This document shows, in pieces, positions 1 through 7,454 of a DNA stretch of 62,504 bases. Each line of letters begins with the position of its first letter. The first letter of the stretch is position 1. A program made the position numbers and the translations under genes. This DNA is from Acidobacteriota bacterium. GTDB taxonomy: Bacteria > Acidobacteriota > Terriglobia > 20CM-2-55-15. Under the pieces are notes generated by a model. That model worked only from the letters and a program-made list of their open reading frames with translations, had not been told where the DNA came from and did not search any database. Location of the stretch: assembly GCA_003223875.1 (NCBI GenBank), contig QHWY01000085.1, positions 1-62,504 on the forward strand. The letters are read 5' to 3'.

Positions 1-73
1 AAGCGGGCGTCGAAACGCGGGCCACGGCAGGCTCGCTATCCGAAAAAATGTGCGCAAGCGAGTCCCAAGTCCG

Positions 74-315
74 TTAGCGGCCGAAGAAAGTCCACTTGAT
101 GAGCCGCACTTCGCCCGCGGTATCATTGGCTCCAAATTACCTGCTATCTTTCCGCTCTCATCCGTCTTCAGTTCGACTGTGATTGCATCAGGAACGCCAC
201 CTTTCGGTGTCCAGTTGCCCGACCAGGTTCCATTGATTGCAGTCAGGTCTGCCGGCGCGACTGGCGCGAGCAGCAGCAATAACAACGTTATGAACACAAA
301 GAGTATCGTCTTCAT
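74..315 (-). pseudogene. remnant of a small secreted protein gene, internal deletion with frame change
   Basis: An ATG at 315 opens a frame that starts with a clear signal peptide (MKTILFVFITLLLLLAPVAP) and continues as a mature start reading NGTWSGNWTPKGGVPDA, followed by a stretch ending in SGKIAGNL. The frame then becomes meaningless, while a different frame ends in the plausible C-terminus NDTAGEVRLIKWTFFGR and a TAA at 74-76. I read this as a secreted protein whose middle has been lost with a change of frame. The family resemblance (small secreted proteins of soil bacteria with a WSGNW-type start) is from memory and the function is unknown. An assembly error is the main alternative. Confidence 0.5.
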
Positions 316-387
316 CGCAACCTCCGGTGAATTCCAGATACCGGTTTCGCGAGCCGCGCCGGGCGGCTCGCGGCAAACCATCGAATC

Positions 388-841
388 TTAGGCGGCGGTT
401 GCGGCAATCTGAATTCGCTTGGGTTTTGCTCTTTCCGACTTTGGCAGCCTCAGGTTGAGAATACCGTCCCGGTATTCGGCGTGGATCTTGTCCGCATCGA
501 TGGTCGTTGGTAAGGCGAATGATCGAGAGAAGGTCCCAAACGATCGCTCCAGGCGATGATAGTTTTCCTGCGCAACCTTTTGGTCGAACGGGCGTTCGCC
601 TCGAATCGTAACGTTGTTCTCAACACGCACATCGACCCCTGTTCGGATCGACGCCCGGCAATTCTACTTTCGCGATGAGATCGTTATCATTTTCATAAAT
701 GTCGGCCAGCGGGACCCAATTTGTGTTCCCTGTTCCATTGGATTCTCCCAGCCACGTGCCCATGGCATCCTCGAACAGCCGATTCATCTGATTCTGAAGA
801 ACCGAAAAATCACGGATTGGATTCCAACGAACGAGAGTCAT
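388..841 (-). pseudogene. Hsp20-family small heat shock protein, frameshifted
   Basis: Two overlapping frames together make one alpha-crystallin/Hsp20 protein. The upstream frame (841 to about 650) gives the N-terminus MTLVRWNPIRDFSVLQNQMN and the start of the crystallin domain (VELPGVDPNR). The downstream frame gives VDVRVENNVTIRGERPF through the C-terminal SERAKPKRIQIAATAA. The total of 454 nt is one more than a multiple of three, and removing one G from the GGGG run at about 643-646 restores a 150-residue protein, the usual Hsp20 size. This is either a real +1 frameshift or a homopolymer sequencing error. A strong Shine-Dalgarno (AGGAGG, read on the minus strand at 852-857) and a good promoter lie upstream. 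The product would be an ATP-independent holdase. Confidence 0.8.
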
Positions 842-851
842 GGTTCTTTTG

Positions 852-906
852 CCTCCTAATAGAGATGTTTTAGCAATTATTTTAGACGGTCATAAACACA
901 TGTCAA
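852..906 (-). promoter_or_regulatory. sigma70-like promoter and RBS of the Hsp20 gene
   Basis: Read on the minus strand, TTGACA (901-906) and TAAAAT (879-884) are separated by 16 bp, and AGGAGG (852-857) lies 10 bp before the ATG at 841. The second Hsp20 gene has the same arrangement at 2760-2787, which supports it as functional. No CIRCE-type element is visible. Confidence 0.65.
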
Positions 907-995
907 GTACCTGTTGAAAAATTTCTTTTGAGTGTCTTTATTTCTCGGCTGCTGGTATATTTGCGCATCAGAACCTACACTCTTAAGGAGCGGGA

Positions 996-1397
996 ATGAC
1001 CAATAAAGAAGAAATATTCGACCTGATCCGAAAACATCCGGAGGGCCTGGACGACGATGACATATCGAAGATAACTGGCATCGAACCGCGTCAGCAAGTA
1101 CAGCAACTCTGTAATCAACTCGCTGCCGTTAAGCGGATTCGGAGAGAGTCCGTCGATATGGCCGGGAAACGCCGTAAGATCCATAATTTCCCGGCTGCTG
1201 GCGACGACGTTCAAACTAGTATCGTCGGGGTACGAGGAGCGGTTGAAAACTGGCGTCGTCGCCTTTCCGCGCTCGTGGCCGCAACGGGGCGGGACGAGGC
1301 AGACCTCCTGGAAGAGGCCCTTCAGTTATTGGGCATGAAAGTTCTCGGCGAGAGTCACGCGAACCGCAATGGCAGATCCGGAGGCCGCAAAAAATAA
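996..1397 (+). CDS. hypothetical protein, possible winged-helix N-terminus
   Basis: This encodes 133 residues. The first 60 or so (NKEEIFDLIRKHPEGLDDDD, then ISKITGIEPRQQVQQLCNQL and a basic KRIRRE) have the helix-turn-helix rhythm of a winged-helix DNA-binding domain, as in proteins that test for another copy of themselves or read short operators. The C-terminal half is charged, contains an alpha-helical segment (DEADLLEEALQLLG) and ends in a basic tail rich in Arg, Gly and Lys. A Shine-Dalgarno AAGGAG precedes the ATG by about 6 bases. It is divergent from the Hsp20 gene and followed by a hairpin, so it is probably monocistronic. A DNA-binding role is inferred only from fold-like pattern; no named family is recognised. 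Confidence 0.6.
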   Translation: MTNKEEIFDLIRKHPEGLDDDDISKITGIEPRQQVQQLCNQLAAVKRIRRESVDMAGKRRKIHNFPAAGDDVQTSIVGVRGAVENWRRRLSALVAATGRDEADLLEEALQLLGMKVLGESHANRNGRSGGRKK

Positions 1398-1401
1398 TAT
1401 A

Positions 1402-1423
1402 GGCGTCGCTCGAAAGCGACGCC
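1402..1423 (+). terminator. hairpin after the hypothetical wHTH gene
   Basis: GGCGTCGCT and AGCGACGCC form a perfect 9-bp stem around a CGAA tetraloop just after the stop codon. Only TT follows, so a U-tract is missing. It may terminate weakly or serve the convergent genes. Confidence 0.5.
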
Positions 1424-1443
1424 TTAAGGCGAAGACCAGATTC

Positions 1444-1677
1444 TTAGTTGCTGGATTTTGACTTATTTGATTTATCTGTAGAAATCTTGGAACCTTTGGC
1501 GTTTGAAGAGACGCGCTCCTTCTTCAACATCTTTTCCAGATCACGGACGGTCCCATCGATTGGCTGCAAGCGAACGTTATTGTCCTGGACTAGCAGGCTC
1601 CAGGTTTTGCCCGATTTGATCTGCGACATCAAGGTATCAAAATCCTTATTCGTGGCTTTTGCCAATGCGTTCGCCAT
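1444..1677 (-). CDS. hypothetical protein, probably 5'-truncated
   Basis: The ATG-initiated product has 77 residues (MANALAKATNKDFDTLMSQI..., basic Ser/Lys-rich tail). The open frame continues upstream of this ATG with protein-like sequence (LAIPAETLAQQKTQHNLSFG) as far as a TAA near 1754, but holds no convincing start, signal peptide or Shine-Dalgarno. The layout 'IP...L..Q......FG.LY.ANALAKA....FD' resembles the C-terminal half of small secreted proteins from soil bacteria. I therefore suspect a gene that lost its 5' end, lying just downstream of the secreted protein at 1769-2308. The function is unknown. Confidence 0.4.
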   Translation of the reverse strand: MANALAKATNKDFDTLMSQIKSGKTWSLLVQDNNVRLQPIDGTVRDLEKMLKKERVSSNAKGSKISTDKSNKSKSSN

Positions 1678-1768
1678 GTAGAGCTGCCCGAATGACAGGT
1701 TGTGTTGCGTTTTCTGCTGCGCAAGCGTTTCCGCGGGTATCGCTAGTTTCCTTTTGAGTTGTTAGGAA

Positions 1769-2308
1769 TCAATTCGAATTCGTACTCGACCCAACGTACG
1801 GCCTCACCGACACAATCGGCTGAGACTCGGCAGCCTTTGCGTGCGGCGATGTCGCCGTGACCCACTCTCCCGGTTTCAGCGATTTGATTTTGGCAACGCT
1901 GTCTGCCGGAATTGGGGCCTTAAACGTCAGGTACTGATGCGCCGAATCGAAAGCAACGAAGTCCACTGGGAAAGTAAAGCGCTCCTCCGCCCTCTTGGTC
2001 CCGTCGTAGCGGACGGCATGATTGATGGCATCGGCATACTTGTCGTATCCAGACCAGCTCACCACTATCCGGTCGCCGACCTTGAACTTTGGCAGTTGCG
2101 TCATTGGCTGGTCCCCCACCACTCGGGCTTTAACGGTTAAGATGCGTGCCCCTTCATCGAGGGAAACCAACTCTCCACTCCATGTATACGTATCCGCGGC
2201 CGGCTGGCTCGACTGGGCGGCCAGCCGGCCGGTGATGCAGATCGGCAGAGACAACGTGACCAGAGCTAAGAACGTCCAACTCTTCCGAATCAGGTTTGCG
2301 TTTTTCAT
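1769..2308 (-). CDS. secreted hypothetical protein
   Basis: This encodes 179 residues with an N-terminal signal peptide (basic MKNANLIRKSW, then a hydrophobic stretch to about residue 30, cleavage near GRLAAQSS). The mature part looks like a beta-rich domain: YTWSGELVSLDEGARILTVK, then FKVGDRIVVSWSGYDKYADA and a C-terminal KPGEWVTATSP segment, which recalls an OB- or barrel-like fold in exported proteins. A GGAGGT Shine-Dalgarno lies 7 bases before the ATG. No catalytic motif is visible and I do not recognise a named family. It lies between two Hsp20 loci, which may be coincidence. Confidence 0.7.
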   Translation of the reverse strand: MKNANLIRKSWTFLALVTLSLPICITGRLAAQSSQPAADTYTWSGELVSLDEGARILTVKARVVGDQPMTQLPKFKVGDRIVVSWSGYDKYADAINHAVRYDGTKRAEERFTFPVDFVAFDSAHQYLTFKAPIPADSVAKIKSLKPGEWVTATSPHAKAAESQPIVSVRPYVGSSTNSN

Positions 2309-2349
2309 AGGTTAAACCTCCGTCAGGATTTTTAATGTAAGGACTTCAC

Positions 2350-2720
2350 TCATGAGGCGGCCGTCGCCGCAATCTGAATTCGTTTTGGCCTTGCATGCTC
2401 GGCCTTTCGTTAGCTTTGAATCCCGGCGGGTCCGCCTGCAGAACGAGGTTGGCTTCCGTTTCATAAATGTCCGTTTCCGGTAACCAACCACTGGCCGTAT
2501 TCGCGTCGCCCGGGCTTTGCACAAAAAATACATCGTGGGCGCTCATAGAGCGCCCCTACAGTTGCGCACCCCAAGCTGTAGGGGCGGTCTATGACCGCCC
2601 AGGATTTTTTGTGCAAAACCCGTCGCCCGTCCAGTTCTGCGCAACATCATCGAAGATCCGGTTCATTTCGCGTTGAAGAATCGACATCTCAGTAAATGCG
2701 TCCCATCGGGTCAAACCCAT
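2350..2720 (-). pseudogene. second Hsp20 gene, broken by a palindromic insertion and an internal deletion
   Basis: The ATG at 2720 starts MGLTRWDAFTEMSILQREMN and RIFDDVAQNWTGD, matching the N-terminus of the Hsp20 at 388-841. The frame is then interrupted by the 108-bp class A element at 2513-2620, flanked by the 9-bp direct repeat CGTCGCCCG. Beyond it the frame resumes (SGWLPETDIYETEANLVLQA), reaches the start of the crystallin domain, and then jumps to the C-terminal RPKRIQIAATAAS with a TGA at 2350-2352. Most of the alpha-crystallin domain is therefore deleted as well. The two lesions make it a clear pseudogene. Confidence 0.8.
2504..2629. mobile_element. class A REP-like palindromic element with 9-bp target duplication
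   Basis: The 108-bp core (2513-2620) has terminal inverted repeats GGCTTTGCACAAAAAAT and GGTTTTGCACAAAAAAT (16 of 17 matching). Inside are the subpalindromes GGGCGCTCATAGAGCGCCC and GGGGCGGTCTATGACCGCCC. Identical CGTCGCCCG copies flank it at 2504-2512 and 2621-2629, exactly as expected of an insertion into hsp20. A nearly identical copy lies at 9787-9894. It carries no ORF, so it must be moved in trans; the RAYT at 13575-14027 is the obvious candidate. Confidence 0.8.
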
Positions 2721-2759
2721 TTTGATTAGATCTCCCTTCTAAGAATAAGTTTTAGACGC

Positions 2760-2787
2760 ATTTTAGACCATCTAGACATTCCGTCAA
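2760..2787 (-). promoter_or_regulatory. promoter of the broken second Hsp20 gene
   Basis: On the minus strand TTGACG (2782-2787) and TAAAAT (2760-2765) are spaced by 16 bp, as in the first Hsp20 promoter. The -10 region lies within three near-repeats of the form TTTAGAC at 2751, 2762 and 2771, a possible operator. Confidence 0.55.
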
Positions 2788-2818
2788 GTGGTTTTTACAA
2801 TACATTTGGCACACGCAA

Positions 2819-2847
2819 TTGACATTGTGTTTTGGCGGTTTTATATT
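2819..2847 (+). promoter_or_regulatory. sigma70-like promoter upstream of the PGK-like gene
   Basis: A consensus TTGACA at 2819-2824 and TATATT at 2842-2847 are separated by the ideal 17 bp. Transcription would start near 2854 and give a leader of about 50 nt with an AGGTGG Shine-Dalgarno 8-9 bases before the ATG at 2906. Confidence 0.65.
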
Positions 2848-2905
2848 CTCAGGCATCAAAGTTCATGAGCGATAACCAATAAAGCTGGTAGGTGGGTTTG
2901 ACCAG

Positions 2906-4174
2906 ATGCTTACCATTCGACAAGTTCCTCTAGAAAAGATTCGCGGCAAGCGGATTTTGGTATTGATAGATCCGAATATTGCGACGGCAGCACCGACTCT
3001 GGGATCACTGATTGGCAAGTCTGCCAGACTAATCACGGCCACTCATGTGGGAATGCCGGGCGGCGGGAACGCGAAAAAGCTGTCGTTAGATTTCGCCAAA
3101 GAACTATCGCACGCTCTCGGCGTGCGCGTGACGAAGCTCGATGATGCAGTCGGCTCCGATGTGACGCGATCCATTCTTGACATCAAGCCAAGCGAGATCG
3201 TCCTGCTGGAAAACCTCAACCTTTACGCGCAGGATGCGGCCAACGAGATTGCCTTTGCGCGCCAACTGGCATCACTTTGTGATTTGTTTGTCGATGATGC
3301 TTTCGACGTGTCGCATCGAGTGCTAGCCTCAAATGTGGGGATCGCTCGCTGGACGCCGATTTCGGTTGCGGGGCCATGGTTGGCGTCTCGCGTCAAAGAA
3401 CTGGAGGATTTTCGTGGCAATCCAACCCGCCCATTTCTTGCGATCGTGGGTGGCGGGCACATCGAGACCAAGCTGCCCTTGCTTTATTCGCTATTGCCAA
3501 ACGTCGATCGGCTTTTCGTCGGAGGCGCGTTAGCATTCTCGTTTCTTAAAGCGACGGGATACGAAACCGGCAAGGCTTCCGTTGAGACGGAATTTCTCCG
3601 TTTCATCCGCGGCTTTGTGGAGAAAGCCGGCGCTCAGACGGAACTCGTTGTGCCCGAAGACTTCATCATCCGTCACGGTGACAACGCGCGCTGTGTGTCC
3701 GCTCTTGGACCGATGGACCAGCCACTCGATATCGGTGTGCGCAGCCTTGAGCGGTTGTGCCATTTGATAAGTGGCGCTTATAGCATCCTGTGGGTGGGCT
3801 CTCTCGGAGTTTACGCGCAAGAACACCGATCCACTTCGGATTGGGAAGTTCTGCAGCAGTTATGCGCCACGGTTCCTCGGCGCTGGCAGCGAGTCCTGTT
3901 GGCCGGCAGCGAACTGGTGTCGAGCCTTTCACAGTTGGTCGATTCCATCCATTTCCCTCAGTTTTCACTATTCGGCGATGCAGCACTAAACGTGACTACC
4001 GGACAACGGCTGCCTGCCATTGAAGCTCTTCACCTAGACACCCTCCAAACGAAAGATCGTTTACGCAAAGCTGTACTCATACCCGTGGACAGTCCTGGTC
4101 ATGCAATTGATCCACGGTGTCGAAGACGTGACCGTACATTGTGGGAAGAAACAGAACCATGCCAAAAAAAGTAA
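2906..4174 (+). CDS. divergent phosphoglycerate kinase-like protein
   Basis: The 422 residues follow phosphoglycerate kinase from end to end, but nearly every signature is altered. The N-terminal substrate loop RxDxNVP is LIDPNIATA; LLENxRF is VLLENLNLYAQD; DAFGTAHR is DDAFDVSHRVLAS; GGAKVxxK is VGGGHIETK; GGxMAxTFL is VGGALAFSFLKATG; WNGPMGVFE is LWVGSLGVYAQEH; the nucleotide loop GGGDT is LLAGSELV. Active PGK keeps these residues, so I infer a paralog with changed or lost catalysis rather than the glycolytic enzyme. The C-terminal 40 residues are extra and basic. It has its own good promoter and overlaps the 5' end of the next gene by 16 bases. It could be a regulatory or moonlighting homolog. 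Confidence 0.75.
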   Translation: MLTIRQVPLEKIRGKRILVLIDPNIATAAPTLGSLIGKSARLITATHVGMPGGGNAKKLSLDFAKELSHALGVRVTKLDDAVGSDVTRSILDIKPSEIVLLENLNLYAQDAANEIAFARQLASLCDLFVDDAFDVSHRVLASNVGIARWTPISVAGPWLASRVKELEDFRGNPTRPFLAIVGGGHIETKLPLLYSLLPNVDRLFVGGALAFSFLKATGYETGKASVETEFLRFIRGFVEKAGAQTELVVPEDFIIRHGDNARCVSALGPMDQPLDIGVRSLERLCHLISGAYSILWVGSLGVYAQEHRSTSDWEVLQQLCATVPRRWQRVLLAGSELVSSLSQLVDSIHFPQFSLFGDAALNVTTGQRLPAIEALHLDTLQTKDRLRKAVLIPVDSPGHAIDPRCRRRDRTLWEETEPCQKK

Positions 4175-5100
4175 AAATGATCTTTTGCCTGGCAGCCTGC
4201 TTCGGCGTAATTTTTACCTTCCTACCGCGCCCCGCTTTGGCGGAGGCCGGTAAGCCGGTCGCTGCGGCTGTCGATGGAGAAAACGTTTGGGTAACAGACA
4301 ATAGCAACCATCAACTGGTGAGGCTGCGAGCCAGCGACGGAAGCCTGATTGCCGCCTACCCCGTTTCGAGTCCGTTGCGCGTGCTCCACGACGGCATCAA
4401 TGTGTGGACAGTCTCGAATGCCGGTATTGTGACGAAGGTCCGTGCTAAAGATGGAGTCGTTTTGGCCTCCTATCCGGCCGGCGGCCCTGCCTCCGGCATC
4501 GCGTTTGATGGCGAAAATGTCTGGGTCAGCAACCCCGAATCGGACAAGGTCACGAAAATACGTGCGAGCGACGGTTCGATTGTCGGCTCTTATACCGTGG
4601 GCAAAAGTCCGGACGGACTTCTCTTTGATGGGAAGTTTATTTGGGTCGCTGACTCAGGCGCCAATACCGTGACCAAGGTCAGACCCAGCGACGGTTCGAC
4701 GGCCGCTACGTACACTGTTGGGGACAATCCAGCGGAATTCGCTTTTGACGGTCAAAATATCTGGGTCACCAATTATGGTTCACATACCGTTACTAAGCTT
4801 CGCTCCGGCGACGGCTCTGTAATTGGAACCTATTCTGTTGGAAAGTTTCCACGAGGGATTGTTTTCGACAAGGCAAACATCTGGGTGACCGATTACGGTG
4901 ACAACAAGGTGACGAAACTGCGGGCCAGCGACGGAATGGTTGTCGGAACATACAACGTCGGCCGTGATCCCGCCGAAATTACTTTTGACGGAAGCAACAT
5001 TTGGGTGATCAATTACGGCAGCGGCAATTTGATGAAAATCAAACCCGCTGATGGCAGCACGATCGGCACGTTTACTTTAGCCGGACACGCAAATCCATAG
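4159..5100 (+). CDS. secreted YVTN/NHL-type beta-propeller protein
   Basis: Starting at the ATG at 4159 (GGAAG about 11 bases upstream), this encodes 313 residues with a signal peptide (MPKKVKMIFCLAACFGVIFT, cleavage after PALA). A GTG at 4141 in the same frame is a less likely start. The mature part is made of about seven repeats of 41-43 residues with the pattern FDG.NIWVT..G...VTKLR.SDG..V.TY.VG, a beta-propeller of the YVTN/NHL kind. Such propellers act extracytoplasmically as binding scaffolds or lyases, but no catalytic residue can be assigned here. The start overlaps the PGK-like gene, so the two may be co-transcribed. A strong terminator follows. Confidence 0.8.
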   Translation: MPKKVKMIFCLAACFGVIFTFLPRPALAEAGKPVAAAVDGENVWVTDNSNHQLVRLRASDGSLIAAYPVSSPLRVLHDGINVWTVSNAGIVTKVRAKDGVVLASYPAGGPASGIAFDGENVWVSNPESDKVTKIRASDGSIVGSYTVGKSPDGLLFDGKFIWVADSGANTVTKVRPSDGSTAATYTVGDNPAEFAFDGQNIWVTNYGSHTVTKLRSGDGSVIGTYSVGKFPRGIVFDKANIWVTDYGDNKVTKLRASDGMVVGTYNVGRDPAEITFDGSNIWVINYGSGNLMKIKPADGSTIGTFTLAGHANP

Positions 5101-5162
5101 CCGGCTAGCTTTAATACTCTCGAAGGCTGCGGATATCCGACCATCAAGTTCGAAGAACATTA

Positions 5163-5197
5163 AAAACCCCGGCAAGCTGAAGGCTCGCCGGGGTTTT
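5163..5197 (+). terminator. Rho-independent terminator after the beta-propeller gene
   Basis: AAAACCCCGGC (5163-5173) pairs perfectly with GCCGGGGTTTT (5187-5197) around a 13-nt loop, and the downstream arm ends in a T-run. The flanking A and T runs make it bidirectional, so it could also serve the convergent minus-strand operon. Confidence 0.85.
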
Positions 5198-5325
5198 CGT
5201 TTTGGGGACGCGCTGAAGCCGATCGCGACACACGGCGAACCTAAAGGTGGCGTTCGCGATCAAAGTACTGCCGACGATTTCGCGCTTGATCGGGCGGTCC
5301 GACGTGGGCCCGAAAGCCAAAAAGC

Positions 5326-6003
5326 CTAACTGAACGGCAGATCCTTCTCGATTTGTTTCAAGTCGGCGAGCCTTCCTACATCCCGCCAGAAGTATTGATC
5401 GGCGCGGAACCCGAGAATCCTCTCATCTTGGGAAACGAGACGAAGATAGGAATCGATGATCGAAAAGGCGCCATCTTCCGTCAGCTTGGGAAGAAGTTGC
5501 GGTGAAATGACGTGAATTCCGGAAAAGGCGAGGCCGGTGCCGCGCTCCCGCAGCCGGAGATCCTTATCGAAGGTGAGGGGCCGTGACGTCGGCCGATCCT
5601 GAACAGCCAGAGTAGCAAGAGCTCGATTGTCCTTGTGATACTCCATCATGAGATGAAGATCGACAGTACTGATCACGTCAACGTTATGCAGTACGAACGG
5701 TTCCGCGTCGTCGCGAAAGAACCAGGCAGCTTTCTTCAATCCTCCACCTGTATCGAGCAATAACTCTTCGCGAGAAATTTCGATGTGCATCCCGAAACTG
5801 TTCCTCGCTTTCAAGTATTCAACGATCATGTCCGCAAAGTGATGCAGGTTGATAATCACTTCATTGATTCCGGATGCACGTAGACGCTCGAGCGTGATCT
5901 CCAGCAGCGTGCGCCCGGCAATTTCCACCAATGCTTTCGGGCGAGTATCGGTAAGCGGCCGAAGACGTGTTCCAAGACCGGCGGCCAGGACCATGGCTTT
6001 CAT
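5326..6003 (-). CDS. MurU-like sugar-1-phosphate nucleotidyltransferase
   Basis: The 225 residues begin with the nucleotidyltransferase signature LAAGLGTRLRPLTDTRPKAL (residues 6-25), which binds the NTP and metal. The metal-binding Asp lies in LHNVDVIS and the substrate-side region in SGIHVISP. Length and layout match MurU/HddC-type enzymes that make UDP- or GDP-sugars from sugar-1-phosphates. Its ATG overlaps the stop of the upstream kinase gene by 4 bases, so the two products are probably made together. In Pseudomonas, AmgK (kinase) and MurU act in sequence to recycle N-acetylmuramate into UDP-MurNAc. By analogy this enzyme would use the product of the neighbouring kinase. The exact sugar is not determined by the sequence. 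Confidence 0.8.
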   Translation of the reverse strand: MKAMVLAAGLGTRLRPLTDTRPKALVEIAGRTLLEITLERLRASGINEVIINLHHFADMIVEYLKARNSFGMHIEISREELLLDTGGGLKKAAWFFRDDAEPFVLHNVDVISTVDLHLMMEYHKDNRALATLAVQDRPTSRPLTFDKDLRLRERGTGLAFSGIHVISPQLLPKLTEDGAFSIIDSYLRLVSQDERILGFRADQYFWRDVGRLADLKQIEKDLPFS

Positions 6004-7448
6004 TTGCCAAGACTCTCCAACCCGAGGTGCCGAACCACAACATCCAGGCCGGCCTTTCCGCGAAAATGCTTTGCCAATTTCTCGGCAAAATACACCGACC
6101 GGTGTTGCCCGCCGGTGCAGCCAAAGGAGACCATCAGATTCTTGAAACCGCGTTTTTGATATGCCTCGAGGCTCGTTTCGACAAGCGCGACAACGTTGGC
6201 AAAGAATTGATGTGAGCTTTCCTGCTGGACCAGATATTCAATGACGCCAGCGTCCTTTCCTGTGAGATCCTTGAATCGTTCTTCGCGGCCGGGATTGGGA
6301 AGTGCGCGGCAATCGAAGACGAACCCCCCGCCATTTCCGGATTGATCTACCGGGACAGATCCGCCATGAAATGAAAAACTAAAAACGCGAAGGACAAGAT
6401 TTCCGCTGTCCGAAGCCAGACTCAGCAACTTCTCGGATCCGATCATGCTCTTGAACGCATCCATGAGCGTTGGCAGCGCGATAGGAAGTTCGGTGTTGTG
6501 ACGCAGCCACCGAATATTCTTCAGGGCATAAGGAACCGATTGAAGGAAATGCGGCTTGCGTTCGTAGAAACCGCGGAAGCCATATGCACCCATGGCTTGA
6601 ATAATGCGCACGTAAACGTACGCGTAGTAGGTGTACATGAATACATCGCGCTTCAGGTCAACAAAAGTCGAGAGAACTTCAAGATAACGATCCAGCAGGT
6701 GCTGCCGCAATTCTGGCGGCAGATCGGCTTTCGCGTCATACAGCAGCGACGCGATGTCATATTGCAGCGCGCCTTTGCGCCCACCCTGGTAGTCGATAAA
6801 GAACGGCTGATCGTCTCGGAGCATGATGTTGCGCGATTGAAAGTCACGATATAGAAAATAATCGTGATCTGCCGTCAGCAAGAACTTCGTCAATCGCCCG
6901 AAATCATTTTCAAGAGCTTGTTCGTTGAAAGGAATGCCCGCCAATCGCAGGAAATAGTACTTGAAATAATTCAAGTCCCAAGCGATCGACTGCCGATCAA
7001 AAACCGCGCGCGGATAACAAAACTTATAGTTGAGGTCACGGCCTGCCTGGACCTGAAAACGGGGTAGGACGGTCACGACTTTGCGATACGCATCTACGAC
7101 CTCCGGACGAATGTCCGTTCCCGTCCGGTTGCTCGAGAGAAATTCAAACAGCGTCGTGTCGCCTAGGTCTCTTTCCAGGTACGCTCCCTCATCCAAAGCT
7201 TCTGCATAAATGTCGGGGACAGGCAATCCATGCCTCCGGAAATGCTTCGAGAATTCAAGGAATGCTAGATTCTCCTCCCTCACTGTATGGAGAACGCCGA
7301 TCGCGCTTTGGCTTCGATTTGCCAGACGGACGATGGCCCGGCCGGATCCGCCGAGTTGTCCCTGAAGCGGGTGAACACTTTCAACAGGCGAATGGAAATG
7401 CTCGTGGAAAAGCCTTTTGAGAACATCCATGGATCCCAAAGATACCAT
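6000..7448 (-). CDS. APH-type sugar kinase fused to a RapZ C-terminal domain
   Basis: The 482-residue protein joins two modules. Residues 1 to about 340 form an aminoglycoside-phosphotransferase-like kinase similar to the cell-wall sugar kinase AmgK: catalytic loop YRDFQSRNIML (the usual first His of the loop is Tyr) and metal-binding IDYQGG. Residues from about 350 to 482 match the C-terminal domain of RapZ, with VFDCRALPNP, the LTGKD loop and GCTGGQHRSV near residue 450; in RapZ this domain binds glucosamine-6-phosphate. The N-terminal P-loop ATPase of RapZ is absent. I infer a sugar kinase with an attached amino-sugar-phosphate sensor. It overlaps the MurU-like gene by 4 bases and begins 7 bases after the MFS gene stops. 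A second in-frame ATG at 7430 is possible. Confidence 0.8.
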   Translation of the reverse strand: MVSLGSMDVLKRLFHEHFHSPVESVHPLQGQLGGSGRAIVRLANRSQSAIGVLHTVREENLAFLEFSKHFRRHGLPVPDIYAEALDEGAYLERDLGDTTLFEFLSSNRTGTDIRPEVVDAYRKVVTVLPRFQVQAGRDLNYKFCYPRAVFDRQSIAWDLNYFKYYFLRLAGIPFNEQALENDFGRLTKFLLTADHDYFLYRDFQSRNIMLRDDQPFFIDYQGGRKGALQYDIASLLYDAKADLPPELRQHLLDRYLEVLSTFVDLKRDVFMYTYYAYVYVRIIQAMGAYGFRGFYERKPHFLQSVPYALKNIRWLRHNTELPIALPTLMDAFKSMIGSEKLLSLASDSGNLVLRVFSFSFHGGSVPVDQSGNGGGFVFDCRALPNPGREERFKDLTGKDAGVIEYLVQQESSHQFFANVVALVETSLEAYQKRGFKNLMVSFGCTGGQHRSVYFAEKLAKHFRGKAGLDVVVRHLGLESLGK

Positions 7449-7454
7449 CGGGAC

